Under the pieces are notes generated by a model. It made no database searches, was not told where the DNA came from, and was given only the letters and a program-made list of their open reading frames with translations. Shown here piece after piece: positions 1-6,615 of a stretch of DNA of 27,690 bases. The stretch covers positions 1 to 27,690 of the forward strand of contig CAMWRN010000006.1 in NCBI GenBank assembly GCA_947176675.1. Direction: 5' to 3'. Source of the stretch: an uncultured Clostridia bacterium. Its GTDB lineage: Bacteria; Bacillota; Clostridia; Oscillospirales; Ruminococcaceae. The translations under genes and the position numbers were made by a program. Each line of letters opens with the position of its first letter. Position 1 is the first letter of the stretch.

Positions 1-6
1 TTGTAG

Positions 7-12
7 TATAAT
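7..12 (+). promoter_or_regulatory. Possible -10 box upstream of ylxM
   Basis: A perfect TATAAT lies at the very left edge, about 200 bases before the ylxM start. The matching -35 would fall before the window, so this is only a partial promoter call. It is followed at once by an inverted repeat (16-37) that would overlap the transcription start. Confidence 0.4.
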
Positions 13-15
13 GTA

Positions 16-37
16 TGTAAAGTGAATTTGCTTTACA
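16..37. repeat. Inverted repeat TGTAAAG-N8-CTTTACA
   Basis: Two perfect 7-base arms (16-22 and 31-37) are separated by 8 bases, just downstream of a TATAAT box. The position fits an operator for a dimeric regulator or a hairpin at the 5' end of the ylxM-ffh mRNA. There is no T-run, so it is not a terminator. The cognate regulator is unknown. Confidence 0.45.
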
Positions 38-209
38 ATCACTGCTTCCAACGGACAGCAGCAAGAACTTATGATCGCGTAAACTCGGCTTGACGTTCCC
101 CGGCGCTATAGGCAAAAACCGCATATGCGTAAAGGGAAAATGCCGCAAGCCGTTTGTTGAAACCGGGAGAAGTCCCTTATTGATGCCAAAGGAGGAAGCG
201 GCAGCATAT

Positions 210-584
210 ATGAACAGCGAAAAAAATCTGCGGGTATCAGTCCTGCTTGATTATTACGCCCCCATGCTTACCGATAAGCAGCGGGACGTTATAGATTTGT
301 ACTATAATGAGGATCTGTCATTGTCGGAGATCGCGGAGCATGAGAATATTACCCGCCAGGGCGTGCGGGACAGCATAAAGCGCGGCGAGCAGACTCTCTT
401 TGACATGGAGGAAAAATTCCGGCTTGCGGAACGCTCGGAGAAATATTACGAGCTGACTGAGCAGGTGCTGGATATCGCAAAGAATATTAAGTCCGAATGC
501 TACTACGGCGGCAATGTTAAGCTTGCGGCAAAACTTGCGGATATGCTTCTGCGGCTCGCCGAGGAAAACAGAGACTTGTTTTAA
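210..584 (+). CDS. ylxM: YlxM/p13-like SRP-associated helix-turn-helix protein
   Basis: A 124-residue protein of the YlxM (UPF0122/p13) family, which resembles sigma-factor region 4 and is almost always encoded directly before ffh. In streptococci the family member binds SRP components and modulates targeting. Visible hallmarks are the N-terminal DYYAPMLTDKQRDV segment, a helix-turn-helix around LSLSEIAEHENITRQGVRDSI, and an ERSEKY-rich helical tail. The frame stays open upstream to 90, but the start at 210 matches the usual family N-terminus and follows AGGAGG at 190-195; the spacing of 14 bases is a little long, and an ATG at 183 is an alternative. It lies 69 bases before ffh and is probably co-transcribed with it. 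Confidence 0.9.
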   Translation: MNSEKNLRVSVLLDYYAPMLTDKQRDVIDLYYNEDLSLSEIAEHENITRQGVRDSIKRGEQTLFDMEEKFRLAERSEKYYELTEQVLDIAKNIKSECYYGGNVKLAAKLADMLLRLAEENRDLF

Positions 585-653
585 ATAATCATGATAAAAG
601 CGGGATATTTTCCGTTTGTCCGAATATAAAACTTTTTTGAAAGGACGGTTTTT

Positions 654-2009
654 ATGGCGTTCGAGGGTCTGTCCGAAAAATTAAACGGCGTTTTCAAGCG
701 CCTTAAAAGCAGGGGTAAGCTTACGGAAAACGACGTTAAGGAGGCTATGCGCGAGGTGCGTATGGCTCTTCTCGAAGCGGACGTAAGCTATAAAGTTGTA
801 AAAGACTTTGTGGCTAAGGTCTCGGAGCGGGCTGTGGGCGAAGATGTGCTGAAAAGCCTTACTCCCGGACAGCAGGTCATCAAGATCGTAAACGAGGAGC
901 TTATTGCTCTTATGGGCGACAGCAATGCAAGGGTGAATTTCCCATCAAAGCCGCCGTGTATAATCATGATGTGCGGCTTGCAGGGTTCCGGTAAGACCAC
1001 CCATGCGGCCAAGCTCGCGAAATTTTTCAAGGAACAGGGCAAGCGTCCGCTGCTGGCAGCCTGCGACGTGTACCGTCCTGCGGCTATCAGTCAGCTTCAG
1101 GTAGTTGGTGAAAAGGCGGGAGTCAAGGTCTTTGAAATGGGACAGATCAACCCCGTTACCATTGCCAGAGAAGCGGTCAAGCATGCGAAGGATTACGGCA
1201 ACGACCTTGTTATCCTCGATACGGCGGGCCGTCTTCACATAGATGAGCAGCTCATGGAGGAGCTTAAAACCATAAAGTCCGAGACCGAACCTAACGAGAT
1301 AATGCTTGTTGTTGACGCTATGACGGGTCAGGACGCTGTAAACGTTGCAAAGGCGTTCGACGACGCTCTCGGTATCGACAGCGTGCTGATGTCGAAGCTT
1401 GACTCCGACACAAGGGGCGGCGCTGCACTTTCCGTTCTGGCGGTAACCGGCAAGCCTATCAAGTTTGTGGGTACGGGTGAAAAGCTTGGGGATTTCGAGC
1501 AGTTCCACCCCGAAAGAATGGCTTCGAGAATTCTCGGCATGGGCGATATGCTCACGCTGATAGAACGGGCTCAGTCCACATTTGATGAGGAAAATACCAA
1601 AAAGCTGTCCGAAAGGCTCAAGGAAAACAGCTTTGATATGACCGATCTGCTGGACCAGATGAAGCAGATACGGAAAATGGGTCCCCTTAAACAGATAATA
1701 GGAATGCTCCCCGGCGTGGGAGATAAGATAAACGACGCGGACATCGACGACAGTCAGCTGGGCAGGATCGAAGCTATCATACTGTCCATGACCCCCGCGG
1801 AGAGAGCAAAGCCCTCCATAATCGACCCGAAGCGGAAGCGCAGGATTGCTGCGGGAAGCGGCAACACCGTCGCGGACGTGAACAGGCTTTTGAGACAATT
1901 TGAGGAAATGCAGAAGATGATGAAGCAGTTCGGAGTTATGGGCAGGAACGGCAAGGGCAAAAAGAACAAGCTGCGTCTCCCTCCCGGAATGATGCCGCCC
2001 ATGAGATAA
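654..2009 (+). CDS. ffh: Signal recognition particle GTPase SRP54
   Basis: A 451-residue, full-length Ffh. It binds signal peptides of nascent membrane and secreted proteins together with 4.5S/scRNA and delivers ribosomes to FtsY at the membrane. The N domain occupies about residues 1-95. The G domain carries the P-loop GLQGSGKTT (108-116), DTAGR (189-193) and the SKLD guanine-specificity motif (247-250), followed by TRGGAALS. The C-terminal M domain (about 300-451) is rich in Met (QMKQIRKMGPLKQ, MLPGVGD, MQKMMKQFG) and ends in a basic, glycine-rich tail. AAAGGA lies 11 bases before the ATG. It is the second gene of the cluster. Confidence 0.98.
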   Translation: MAFEGLSEKLNGVFKRLKSRGKLTENDVKEAMREVRMALLEADVSYKVVKDFVAKVSERAVGEDVLKSLTPGQQVIKIVNEELIALMGDSNARVNFPSKPPCIIMMCGLQGSGKTTHAAKLAKFFKEQGKRPLLAACDVYRPAAISQLQVVGEKAGVKVFEMGQINPVTIAREAVKHAKDYGNDLVILDTAGRLHIDEQLMEELKTIKSETEPNEIMLVVDAMTGQDAVNVAKAFDDALGIDSVLMSKLDSDTRGGAALSVLAVTGKPIKFVGTGEKLGDFEQFHPERMASRILGMGDMLTLIERAQSTFDEENTKKLSERLKENSFDMTDLLDQMKQIRKMGPLKQIIGMLPGVGDKINDADIDDSQLGRIEAIILSMTPAERAKPSIIDPKRKRRIAAGSGNTVADVNRLLRQFEEMQKMMKQFGVMGRNGKGKKNKLRLPPGMMPPMR

Positions 2010-2015
2010 GCCGGT

Positions 2016-2231
2016 ATGGATATTGTTTACTTTATACTGTTCGGTGCGGTGGGGGCGTTCTGTCTTGCCGCAGCGGTCAGGGATTGGAAATGGTTTATCG
2101 ACTACTGGTCGCACCAAAACGGCAGACCGGGACAGCGGCTGAAAAGCAGGAACGTGCTAAGGTTTCTTATCGGAGCGGCGGGCGTTGCTTTGATACTGTT
2201 CGGTACTGCGGTGTTGGTTGGGTTGCTGTAA
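2016..2231 (+). CDS. Small two-helix membrane protein (Imm17-like?)
   Basis: A 71-residue protein starting 6 bases after the ffh stop with no obvious ribosome binding site, so translation is probably coupled to ffh. It has two hydrophobic segments (about 3-20 and 48-70) joined by a polar loop with WKWFIDYW and a basic NGRPGQRLKSR stretch. This W-rich loop between two helices recalls the Imm17 family of predicted immunity proteins, but the resemblance is from memory and weak. No toxin gene is visible nearby. A function cannot be assigned; the tight spacing suggests expression with the SRP/ribosome cluster. Confidence 0.7.
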   Translation: MDIVYFILFGAVGAFCLAAAVRDWKWFIDYWSHQNGRPGQRLKSRNVLRFLIGAAGVALILFGTAVLVGLL

Positions 2232-2254
2232 TTACGATTTTTATGGGGGTAAAT

Positions 2255-2497
2255 ATGCAGTTCTTATGGATAACGCTGATAGCTCTTGCATTAGTAACAT
2301 TTGCCTCCCCGCTTTCGTATATATTTGCGGAAAACTGGTACAGAAAAAATCCCGAATATCCAAAAGAAAAGTATTTTTTACAGCTTGAAGCCCTTTTTGG
2401 ACGCAAATACGTGAAATTCGGATTTTTTGCCGCAAGCGTTATATTCTGGGCGGCGGCGATAATTGTTTTTATTAGTTACGTCTCACTAACGCTTTGA
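2255..2497 (+). CDS. Second small two-helix membrane protein
   Basis: An 80-residue hypothetical membrane protein. Helix 1 (about 2-25) is followed by a polar loop containing NWYRKNPEYPKEKY and LFGRKYVKFG, then helix 2 (about 56-78). The topology matches the gene just upstream: two helices, aromatic residues at the first helix end and a GRK before the second. The two may be distant paralogues. The start at 2255 follows a G-run at 2245-2249 usable as a ribosome binding site; an in-frame ATG at 2243 is possible but has no good site. No function is assigned. Confidence 0.7.
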   Translation: MQFLWITLIALALVTFASPLSYIFAENWYRKNPEYPKEKYFLQLEALFGRKYVKFGFFAASVIFWAAAIIVFISYVSLTL

Positions 2498-2517
2498 TTT
2501 TGAGAGGAGAATGTTCT

Positions 2518-2838
2518 ATGAAAAAGCTTTTATCAATTGTGACAGCATTGGCTTTAACCATTTCAATGACAGGTATTGCCGTATCCGCGCACGGCGGACA
2601 CCACGGCAGGAGACAGCACAGCGCCGATGTAAAGATAGTCTACCACTGCACCGAGGACTGCACCTACTGCGACAATGACGGCGACGGCATATGCGATGAC
2701 TGCGGAAATTATGGCTACTACTGCGAAAAGGACTGCACCTACTGCGATGATGACGAGGACGGTATCTGCGATAACTGCGGAACAAAAGGTGTTTGCAGTG
2801 TTAAACCGAAGGCTAAGTCAAGGCATTGTCACCACTAA
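2518..2838 (+). CDS. Secreted Cys/His-rich protein with two tandem repeats
   Basis: A 106-residue protein with a clear Sec signal peptide (MKKLLSIVTALALTISMTG, probable cleavage after AVSA at residue 24). The mature part is His-rich (HGGHHGRRQH) and holds two near-identical 20-residue units at 44-63 and 69-88. Each has the pattern CxxDCTYCDxDxDGICDxCG, that is, five Cys around an acidic DxDxDG-like loop. It ends in HCHH; there are 12 Cys in all. The pattern suggests disulfide-stabilised or metal-binding (Ca or Zn) modules outside the cell, which is inference. The start is preceded by GAGGAGA. The last of three accessory genes between ffh and rpsP; I do not recognise the family. Confidence 0.8.
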   Translation: MKKLLSIVTALALTISMTGIAVSAHGGHHGRRQHSADVKIVYHCTEDCTYCDNDGDGICDDCGNYGYYCEKDCTYCDDDEDGICDNCGTKGVCSVKPKAKSRHCHH

Positions 2839-2899
2839 TTAAGTTCATTACGCAAATGCGTTTTGATATACAAAGATCATTATTCGGAGGTGAATATAA

Positions 2900-3142
2900 A
2901 TGGCGGTAAAAATCAGACTGAGAAGAATGGGCGCAAAGAAAGCTCCTTTCTACAGGATCGTTGTTGCTGATTCCAGATATCCCAGAGACGGAAGATTTAT
3001 CGAAGAGATCGGCTACTATGATTCCAAGACCGAACCCTCGACCGTAAAAGTCGACGCGGAAAAGGCTAAGAAGTGGATGGCTAACGGCGCACAGCCTACC
3101 GAGACTGTTAAGAAGCTCTTCGAGAAAAACGGTGTGCTTTAA
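2900..3142 (+). CDS. rpsP: 30S ribosomal protein S16
   Basis: An 80-residue S16, the usual length. It has the conserved N-terminus MAVKIRLRRMGAKKAPFYRI followed by VVADSRYPRDGRFIEEIGYY and the C-terminal WMANGAQPTETVKKLF. S16 is an early assembly protein of the 30S body. CGGAGG lies 7-12 bases before the ATG. In most Firmicutes rpsP follows ffh directly; here three accessory genes intervene. khpA and rimM follow in the usual order. Confidence 0.98.
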   Translation: MAVKIRLRRMGAKKAPFYRIVVADSRYPRDGRFIEEIGYYDSKTEPSTVKVDAEKAKKWMANGAQPTETVKKLFEKNGVL

Positions 3143-3256
3143 TGCGCTCCGCGGCTTGAACGGCTGAATGTCAGAAAAAGATGTTAAGAGGATATGGGCG
3201 GGGGCAGAAGCCTCCTGCCTCAGGTTCTCTTGCTTCTATCAGGAAGGATGAATTTT

Positions 3257-3490
3257 ATGGAAGAATTGCTCAGAAGTATCGTGTACGGTCTTGTTGAGGA
3301 CAGGGACGCGGTAAAGATTGATATAGACGAACCCGACGCGGACGGCGTTACGGTTTACCATCTGCACGTTGCCTCTGCCGACATGGGACGAGTTATCGGC
3401 AAGCAGGGCAGGATCGCTAAGGCTATCCGTACTGTTATGCGCGCCGGTGCGGGCAGAGCAAATCAGAAGATCATGGTTGAGATCGATTGA
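3257..3490 (+). CDS. khpA: KH-domain RNA-binding protein KhpA
   Basis: A 77-residue single KH-domain protein (KhpA/YlqC). The GxxG loop is GKQG within GRVIGKQGRIAKAIRTVMRA, preceded by the EELLRSIVYGLVEDRDAVKI helix. In streptococci and other Firmicutes KhpA pairs with KhpB/Jag, binds RNA broadly and influences cell elongation and division. The ATG at 3257 was chosen because AGGAAGG (3241-3247) sits 9 bases upstream and the protein then matches the family length. The ATG at 3248 abuts that site, and a longer frame from 3194 would add a non-conserved leader. Confidence 0.95.
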   Translation: MEELLRSIVYGLVEDRDAVKIDIDEPDADGVTVYHLHVASADMGRVIGKQGRIAKAIRTVMRAGAGRANQKIMVEID

Positions 3491-3526
3491 TATACGTGCA
3501 GTATTGCTTGTTATAAATATTACGCG

Positions 3527-3571
3527 GGGAAATAATTTCGGGCGGGAATTTGCCGGGATATTTCCCTTTTT
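3527..3571 (+). terminator. Terminator-like hairpin between khpA and rimM
   Basis: GGGAAATA (3527-3534) pairs with TATTTCCC (3559-3566), enclosing a GC-rich loop, and is followed by five T (3567-3571). It looks like an intrinsic terminator or attenuator inside the 120-base gap, which would split the operon or lower rimM-trmD expression. Confidence 0.6.
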
Positions 3572-3610
3572 GCGTTGTTGTGCAGTTGGATCACGGAGGA
3601 GGTAAGGCGA

Positions 3611-4117
3611 ATGAAGCAATATCTTGAAATAGGAAAGATAGTCGCTGTGCAGGGTCTTAAAGGCGAGGTGCGGGTCGAGCCATGGTGCGATTCGGGAGAG
3701 TTTCTCTGCGAGTTTGACACGTTGTATTTCGACAAGGGAAAAACTCCTGTGGAGATAATAAAGTCCCGTGTGCAGAAAAATATCGTTGTTATGAAGATAG
3801 CAGGTGTGGACACTCCCGAACAGGCGCAGAACATCAGAAACAAGATACTCTATATGGATAGGAACGACGTGGAGCTTGAGGAAGGTTCATACTTCGTTCA
3901 GGACTTGATAGGTCTTGACGTTATTGACAACGACAGCGGCGAGAACTACGGAAAGCTGTGTGAGGTGTCTTTTACAGGAGCAAACGATGTGTACCACATT
4001 AAGGGCGCGGACGGTACGGTGCGGCTTATTCCTGCTATACCTGATGTGGTTATTGATACGGATATTACAAATGGTATAATGAAAATTCACGTTCTGGAGG
4101 GCTTGTTTGATGACTAA
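3611..4117 (+). CDS. rimM: 16S rRNA processing protein RimM
   Basis: A 168-residue RimM, normal length. It helps mature the 3' domain of 16S rRNA and binds S19. The N-terminal beta-barrel domain starts LEIGKIVAVQGLKGEVRVEPW, a typical signature (G-x-HG/QG-L-K-GE-V). The C-terminal PRC-barrel starts at about residue 98 with YFVQDLIGLDVID and ends LIPAIPDVVIDTDI...MKIHVLEGLFDD. The start at 3611 follows GGAGGAGGT and gives the conserved N-terminus; an upstream in-frame start at 3575 adds non-conserved residues. Its stop overlaps trmD by 8 bases, so the two are translationally coupled. Confidence 0.97.
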   Translation: MKQYLEIGKIVAVQGLKGEVRVEPWCDSGEFLCEFDTLYFDKGKTPVEIIKSRVQKNIVVMKIAGVDTPEQAQNIRNKILYMDRNDVELEEGSYFVQDLIGLDVIDNDSGENYGKLCEVSFTGANDVYHIKGADGTVRLIPAIPDVVIDTDITNGIMKIHVLEGLFDD

Positions 4118-4859
4118 GAGAATACATGTGCGGGTAAAAAAGCGTCCCCTGCGGATAGACATTGCAACGCTTTTTCCCGATATGTGCGAGACTGTTCTGA
4201 ACGAAAGCATTGTGGGCAGAGCGCGCAGAGCGGGCAAAATAGAGCTTTGGTGTCACCAGATAAGGGATTACTCCACTGGCAAGCACCGCCGCGTGGACGA
4301 CACACCTTACGGCGGAGGAATGGGCATGGTCATGCAGGCGGAGCCTATTTACCGCTGCTTTACAGAGGTCACAAAAGATTTTGTGCGGAAACCTCATGTT
4401 ATCTATATGTCTCCAAAGGGTACGGTTCTGACTCAGCAAAAGGCTGTGGAACTGTCTAAAATGCATAATCTTTTCATTATCTGCGGACACTATGAGGGCG
4501 TTGATCAACGCGTGATAAATAAGATCGTGGACGAGGAGATATCCATAGGGGACTATGTTCTGACCGGAGGAGAGCTTCCGGCGCTTGTGCTGACCGACGC
4601 CGTGGCGAGAATGTGCGGCGGAGTCCTTTCCTCGGAAGAATGCTTTACGGAGGAAAGCCATTTTTCGGGACTTCTGGAATATCCCCACTATACCCGTCCC
4701 GAAATATGGGAGGGAGAGCGAGTCCCTGATGTACTGCTGACCGGACACCACAAAAATATTGCCGAGTTTCGCCACAACGAAGCCGTTAAAATAACCAAAG
4801 AGAGAAGACCCGACCTATATAAATTGTTCACAGAAAATACCAATATGAACGACAAATGA
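4110..4859 (+). CDS. trmD: tRNA (guanine-37-N1)-methyltransferase TrmD
   Basis: A 249-residue SPOUT-class enzyme that methylates G37 of tRNAs reading codons that begin with C, using S-adenosylmethionine; it prevents +1 frameshifting. Visible signatures are DIATLFPDM near the N-terminus, DDTPYGGGMGMVM, YMSPKGTVLTQ, ICGHYEGVDQRV and IGDYVLTGGELPALVL, which form the knot that binds the cofactor, then LLEYPHYTRP. The N-terminus carries about 14 extra basic residues (MTKRIHVRVKKRP) compared with usual TrmD. ATG 4110 follows GGAGGG at 4096-4101. rplS, which usually follows trmD, is absent here. Confidence 0.97.
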   Translation: MTKRIHVRVKKRPLRIDIATLFPDMCETVLNESIVGRARRAGKIELWCHQIRDYSTGKHRRVDDTPYGGGMGMVMQAEPIYRCFTEVTKDFVRKPHVIYMSPKGTVLTQQKAVELSKMHNLFIICGHYEGVDQRVINKIVDEEISIGDYVLTGGELPALVLTDAVARMCGGVLSSEECFTEESHFSGLLEYPHYTRPEIWEGERVPDVLLTGHHKNIAEFRHNEAVKITKERRPDLYKLFTENTNMNDK

Positions 4860-4930
4860 ACTATACCGTACATAAATGTTAAAAAAATTAGTATATATTT
4901 AACATAAAAGGGTGTGGAAAATTGGTTATA

Positions 4931-4955
4931 GGTAATAAATTTCGTTATTATTACC
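4931..4955. repeat. Inverted repeat in the trmD-ptsH gap
   Basis: GGTAATAA (4931-4938) and TTATTACC (4948-4955) form a perfect 8-base inverted repeat with a 9-base spacer and no T-run. It could be an operator or a weak mRNA 3' hairpin for trmD. The rest of the 269-base gap holds a looser TGTTAAA/TTTAACA repeat near 4876-4904, AT-rich sequence and the ptsH promoter. Confidence 0.3.
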
Positions 4956-5036
4956 AAAAGTTCAATGTGTTGGTATGCCTGAATTAATTAAAAAGCAGAA
5001 ATTTTGCCATATGGGCATTTTCGTAACATTTTTTCG

Positions 5037-5065
5037 TTGACTAACCGATAATTGCAGGGTATAAT
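5037..5065 (+). promoter_or_regulatory. Sigma-A promoter for ptsH
   Basis: TTGACT (5037-5042), a 17-base spacer and a perfect TATAAT (5060-5065). The start codon of ptsH is 64 bases further on, so the leader is short. Confidence 0.85.
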
Positions 5066-5128
5066 AATAGCATAAAGAGATTACACATATGACCCCAGTG
5101 CAAAAGAATTAAGTTAGGAGAGAGTATT

Positions 5129-5401
5129 ATGTTCGTAAAAGATGTAATGGTTCAGAATCAGGTCGGCCTTCATGCACGTCCCGCTACATTTTTCATTCAG
5201 AAAGCGAATGAATTCAAGTCTTCCATCTGGATCGAAAAGGAAGAACGCCGCGTAAACGCTAAGTCACTTCTCGGTATCCTTTCCCTTGGTATTGTGGGCG
5301 GTACACAGATCAGGATCATCGCTGACGGCGCTGACGAGGAAGCTGCTGTAACAGGTCTCATTGAGCTTGTTGAGAGCGGTTTTGCTGAGGAAACCAGATA
5401 A
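5129..5401 (+). CDS. ptsH: Phosphocarrier protein HPr
   Basis: A 90-residue HPr. It carries phosphate from enzyme I to sugar-specific PTS enzymes. His15 in GLHARPA is the catalytic phosphorylation site, and Ser46 in NAKSLLG is the site used by HPr kinase in Firmicute catabolite repression. Both residues are present, so it is a true HPr rather than Crh. AGGAGAG precedes the ATG. It is monocistronic here: its own promoter lies upstream and a terminator directly follows, and ptsI is not in the window. Confidence 0.95.
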   Translation: MFVKDVMVQNQVGLHARPATFFIQKANEFKSSIWIEKEERRVNAKSLLGILSLGIVGGTQIRIIADGADEEAAVTGLIELVESGFAEETR

Positions 5402-5420
5402 GCTTTTTATTACTACTATC

Positions 5421-5457
5421 GGAGCGCAGCGTTTTTTGCCGCGCTCCTTTTATTTTT
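5421..5457 (+). terminator. Intrinsic terminator of ptsH
   Basis: GGAGCGC (5421-5427) pairs with GCGCTCC (5441-5447), followed by a T-rich tail to 5457, 19 bases after the ptsH stop. Confidence 0.85.
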
Positions 5458-5531
5458 ATGCGGACATTATGCAGGTTTCCGTATATATTATTTCCGTATG
5501 AATTTTTTTATTGTCAAAATTGCAAAATCAC

Positions 5532-5560
5532 TTGAAAAAATCCGCGAAAAGTGGTATAAT
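5532..5560 (+). promoter_or_regulatory. Sigma-A promoter of the liv operon
   Basis: TTGAAA (5532-5537), 17-base spacer, TATAAT (5555-5560), 48 bases before the livH start. It shows that livH is the first gene of the operon. Confidence 0.85.
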
Positions 5561-5608
5561 AAATCGAATATACAAACATAAAGAACCAAATGAAAGGATC
5601 GGTCGCAA

Positions 5609-6484
5609 ATGGAGTTTATAGAACAGCTCATTAACGGACTTAATCTGGGCAGCATTTACGCCCTTATGGCGCTGGGCTACACAATGGTGTACGGCATTGC
5701 GAAAATGCTGAACTTTGCCCACGGCGATATTATAATGGTGGGAGCTTATACGCTGTCGGTGGCGGTGGCAACGCTGAGATTTCCGCCCGCGCTGGCAATA
5801 ATCGTAAGCATGGCGGTGTGTTCGCTGCTCGGTATCGTGGTGGAGAAGATCGCTTACAAGCCGCTTAGAAAGGCTTCCCCGCTGACGGTTCTTATTACCG
5901 CTATCGGCGTAAGCTATTTTTTGCAGAGCCTTGCGCTTTTGATTTTCGGCTCCAACCAGAGAAAGGTCGATTCGGTCATCACGATGAAGCCTATCAGACT
6001 CGGCGGGATCGAGCTTACCGGAGAGTCGGCGGTAACTATCGGAGTGACGGTAATTATCATGATTTGTCTGACGCTGTTTATCAACAAGACCAAAACGGGC
6101 AGAGCGATGCTTGCGGTTTCGGAGGATAAGGGCGCGGCGCAGCTTATGGGCGTAAACGTAAACAAAACCATTTCCGTTACATTTGCTATAGGTTCGGCTC
6201 TTGCGGCAGTGGCGGGAGTTCTGTTTACCTCATCATACGGATTTGTCGGACCCTATACAGGCTCTCTCCCGGGAATCAAGGCGTTTGTTGCGGCGGTTCT
6301 GGGCGGAATCGGTTCTGTTCCCGGAGCAATGCTGGGAGGAATACTTCTGGGCATAATCGAAAGCCTTTCTAAGGCGTATATATCCACACAGCTTTCCGAC
6401 GCGATAGTGTTCGGCGTACTTATAGTGGTGCTGCTTGTAAAGCCTACGGGACTTCTGGGCAAAAAGCGCATGGAGAAGGTGTAA
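5609..6484 (+). CDS. livH: Branched-chain amino acid ABC transporter permease LivH
   Basis: A 291-residue inner-membrane permease of the LivH family, with about eight hydrophobic segments. The N-terminal LINGLNLGSIYALMALGYTMVYGIAKMLNFAHGD region is typical: livH proteins carry the G-x-x-MVYG-x-x-x-x-NFAHGD signature (here near residues 24-42). The conserved EDKGAAQLMGVNVNKTI cytoplasmic loop contacts the ATPases, and GIKAFVAAVLGGIGSVPGAMLGG lies towards the C-terminus. It forms the pore with LivM for leucine, isoleucine and valine (substrate inferred). GAAAGGA precedes the ATG. Confidence 0.95.
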   Translation: MEFIEQLINGLNLGSIYALMALGYTMVYGIAKMLNFAHGDIIMVGAYTLSVAVATLRFPPALAIIVSMAVCSLLGIVVEKIAYKPLRKASPLTVLITAIGVSYFLQSLALLIFGSNQRKVDSVITMKPIRLGGIELTGESAVTIGVTVIIMICLTLFINKTKTGRAMLAVSEDKGAAQLMGVNVNKTISVTFAIGSALAAVAGVLFTSSYGFVGPYTGSLPGIKAFVAAVLGGIGSVPGAMLGGILLGIIESLSKAYISTQLSDAIVFGVLIVVLLVKPTGLLGKKRMEKV

Positions 6485-6615
6485 GGAGGAAATTTGAAAA
6501 TCTTCGATTTTCAAATACGAGTTTTGTTTTCCTCGCTAAAGCTCGGAATTTTGCTGATGCAAAACCACAAAACATCGCGAAAGGAGAGGTGCTCCCATAG
6601 GGAGCACGATTAAAA
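6485..6615 (+). repeat. Hairpin-rich spacer between livH and livM
   Basis: This 131-base insert in an otherwise compact operon holds three perfect small hairpins: 6492-6516 (11-base arms, TTC loop), 6549-6564 (TTTTGC/GCAAAA) and 6589-6607 (GTGCTCCC/GGGAGCAC, ATA loop). A good ribosome binding site (TAAGGAGGA, 6482-6490) at its left edge has no start codon after it. A second site (AAAGGAGAGG, 6580-6589) is separated from the livM ATG by the last hairpin. The pattern looks like a small REP/MITE-like insertion that moved livM away from its original site; this is inference. Confidence 0.55.

Noticed and set aside
945..2117. Minus-strand open frame of 390 codons
   Set aside because: Opposite ffh and the next small gene; no motifs and no promoter.
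2845..2870. Possible terminator before rpsP (ACGCA/TGCGT then TTTT)
   Set aside because: The stem is only four to five base pairs, too weak to support a call.
4107..4112. TTG start for trmD at 4107
   Set aside because: The ATG one codon later has ideal spacing (8 bases) to GGAGGG and is the normal choice.
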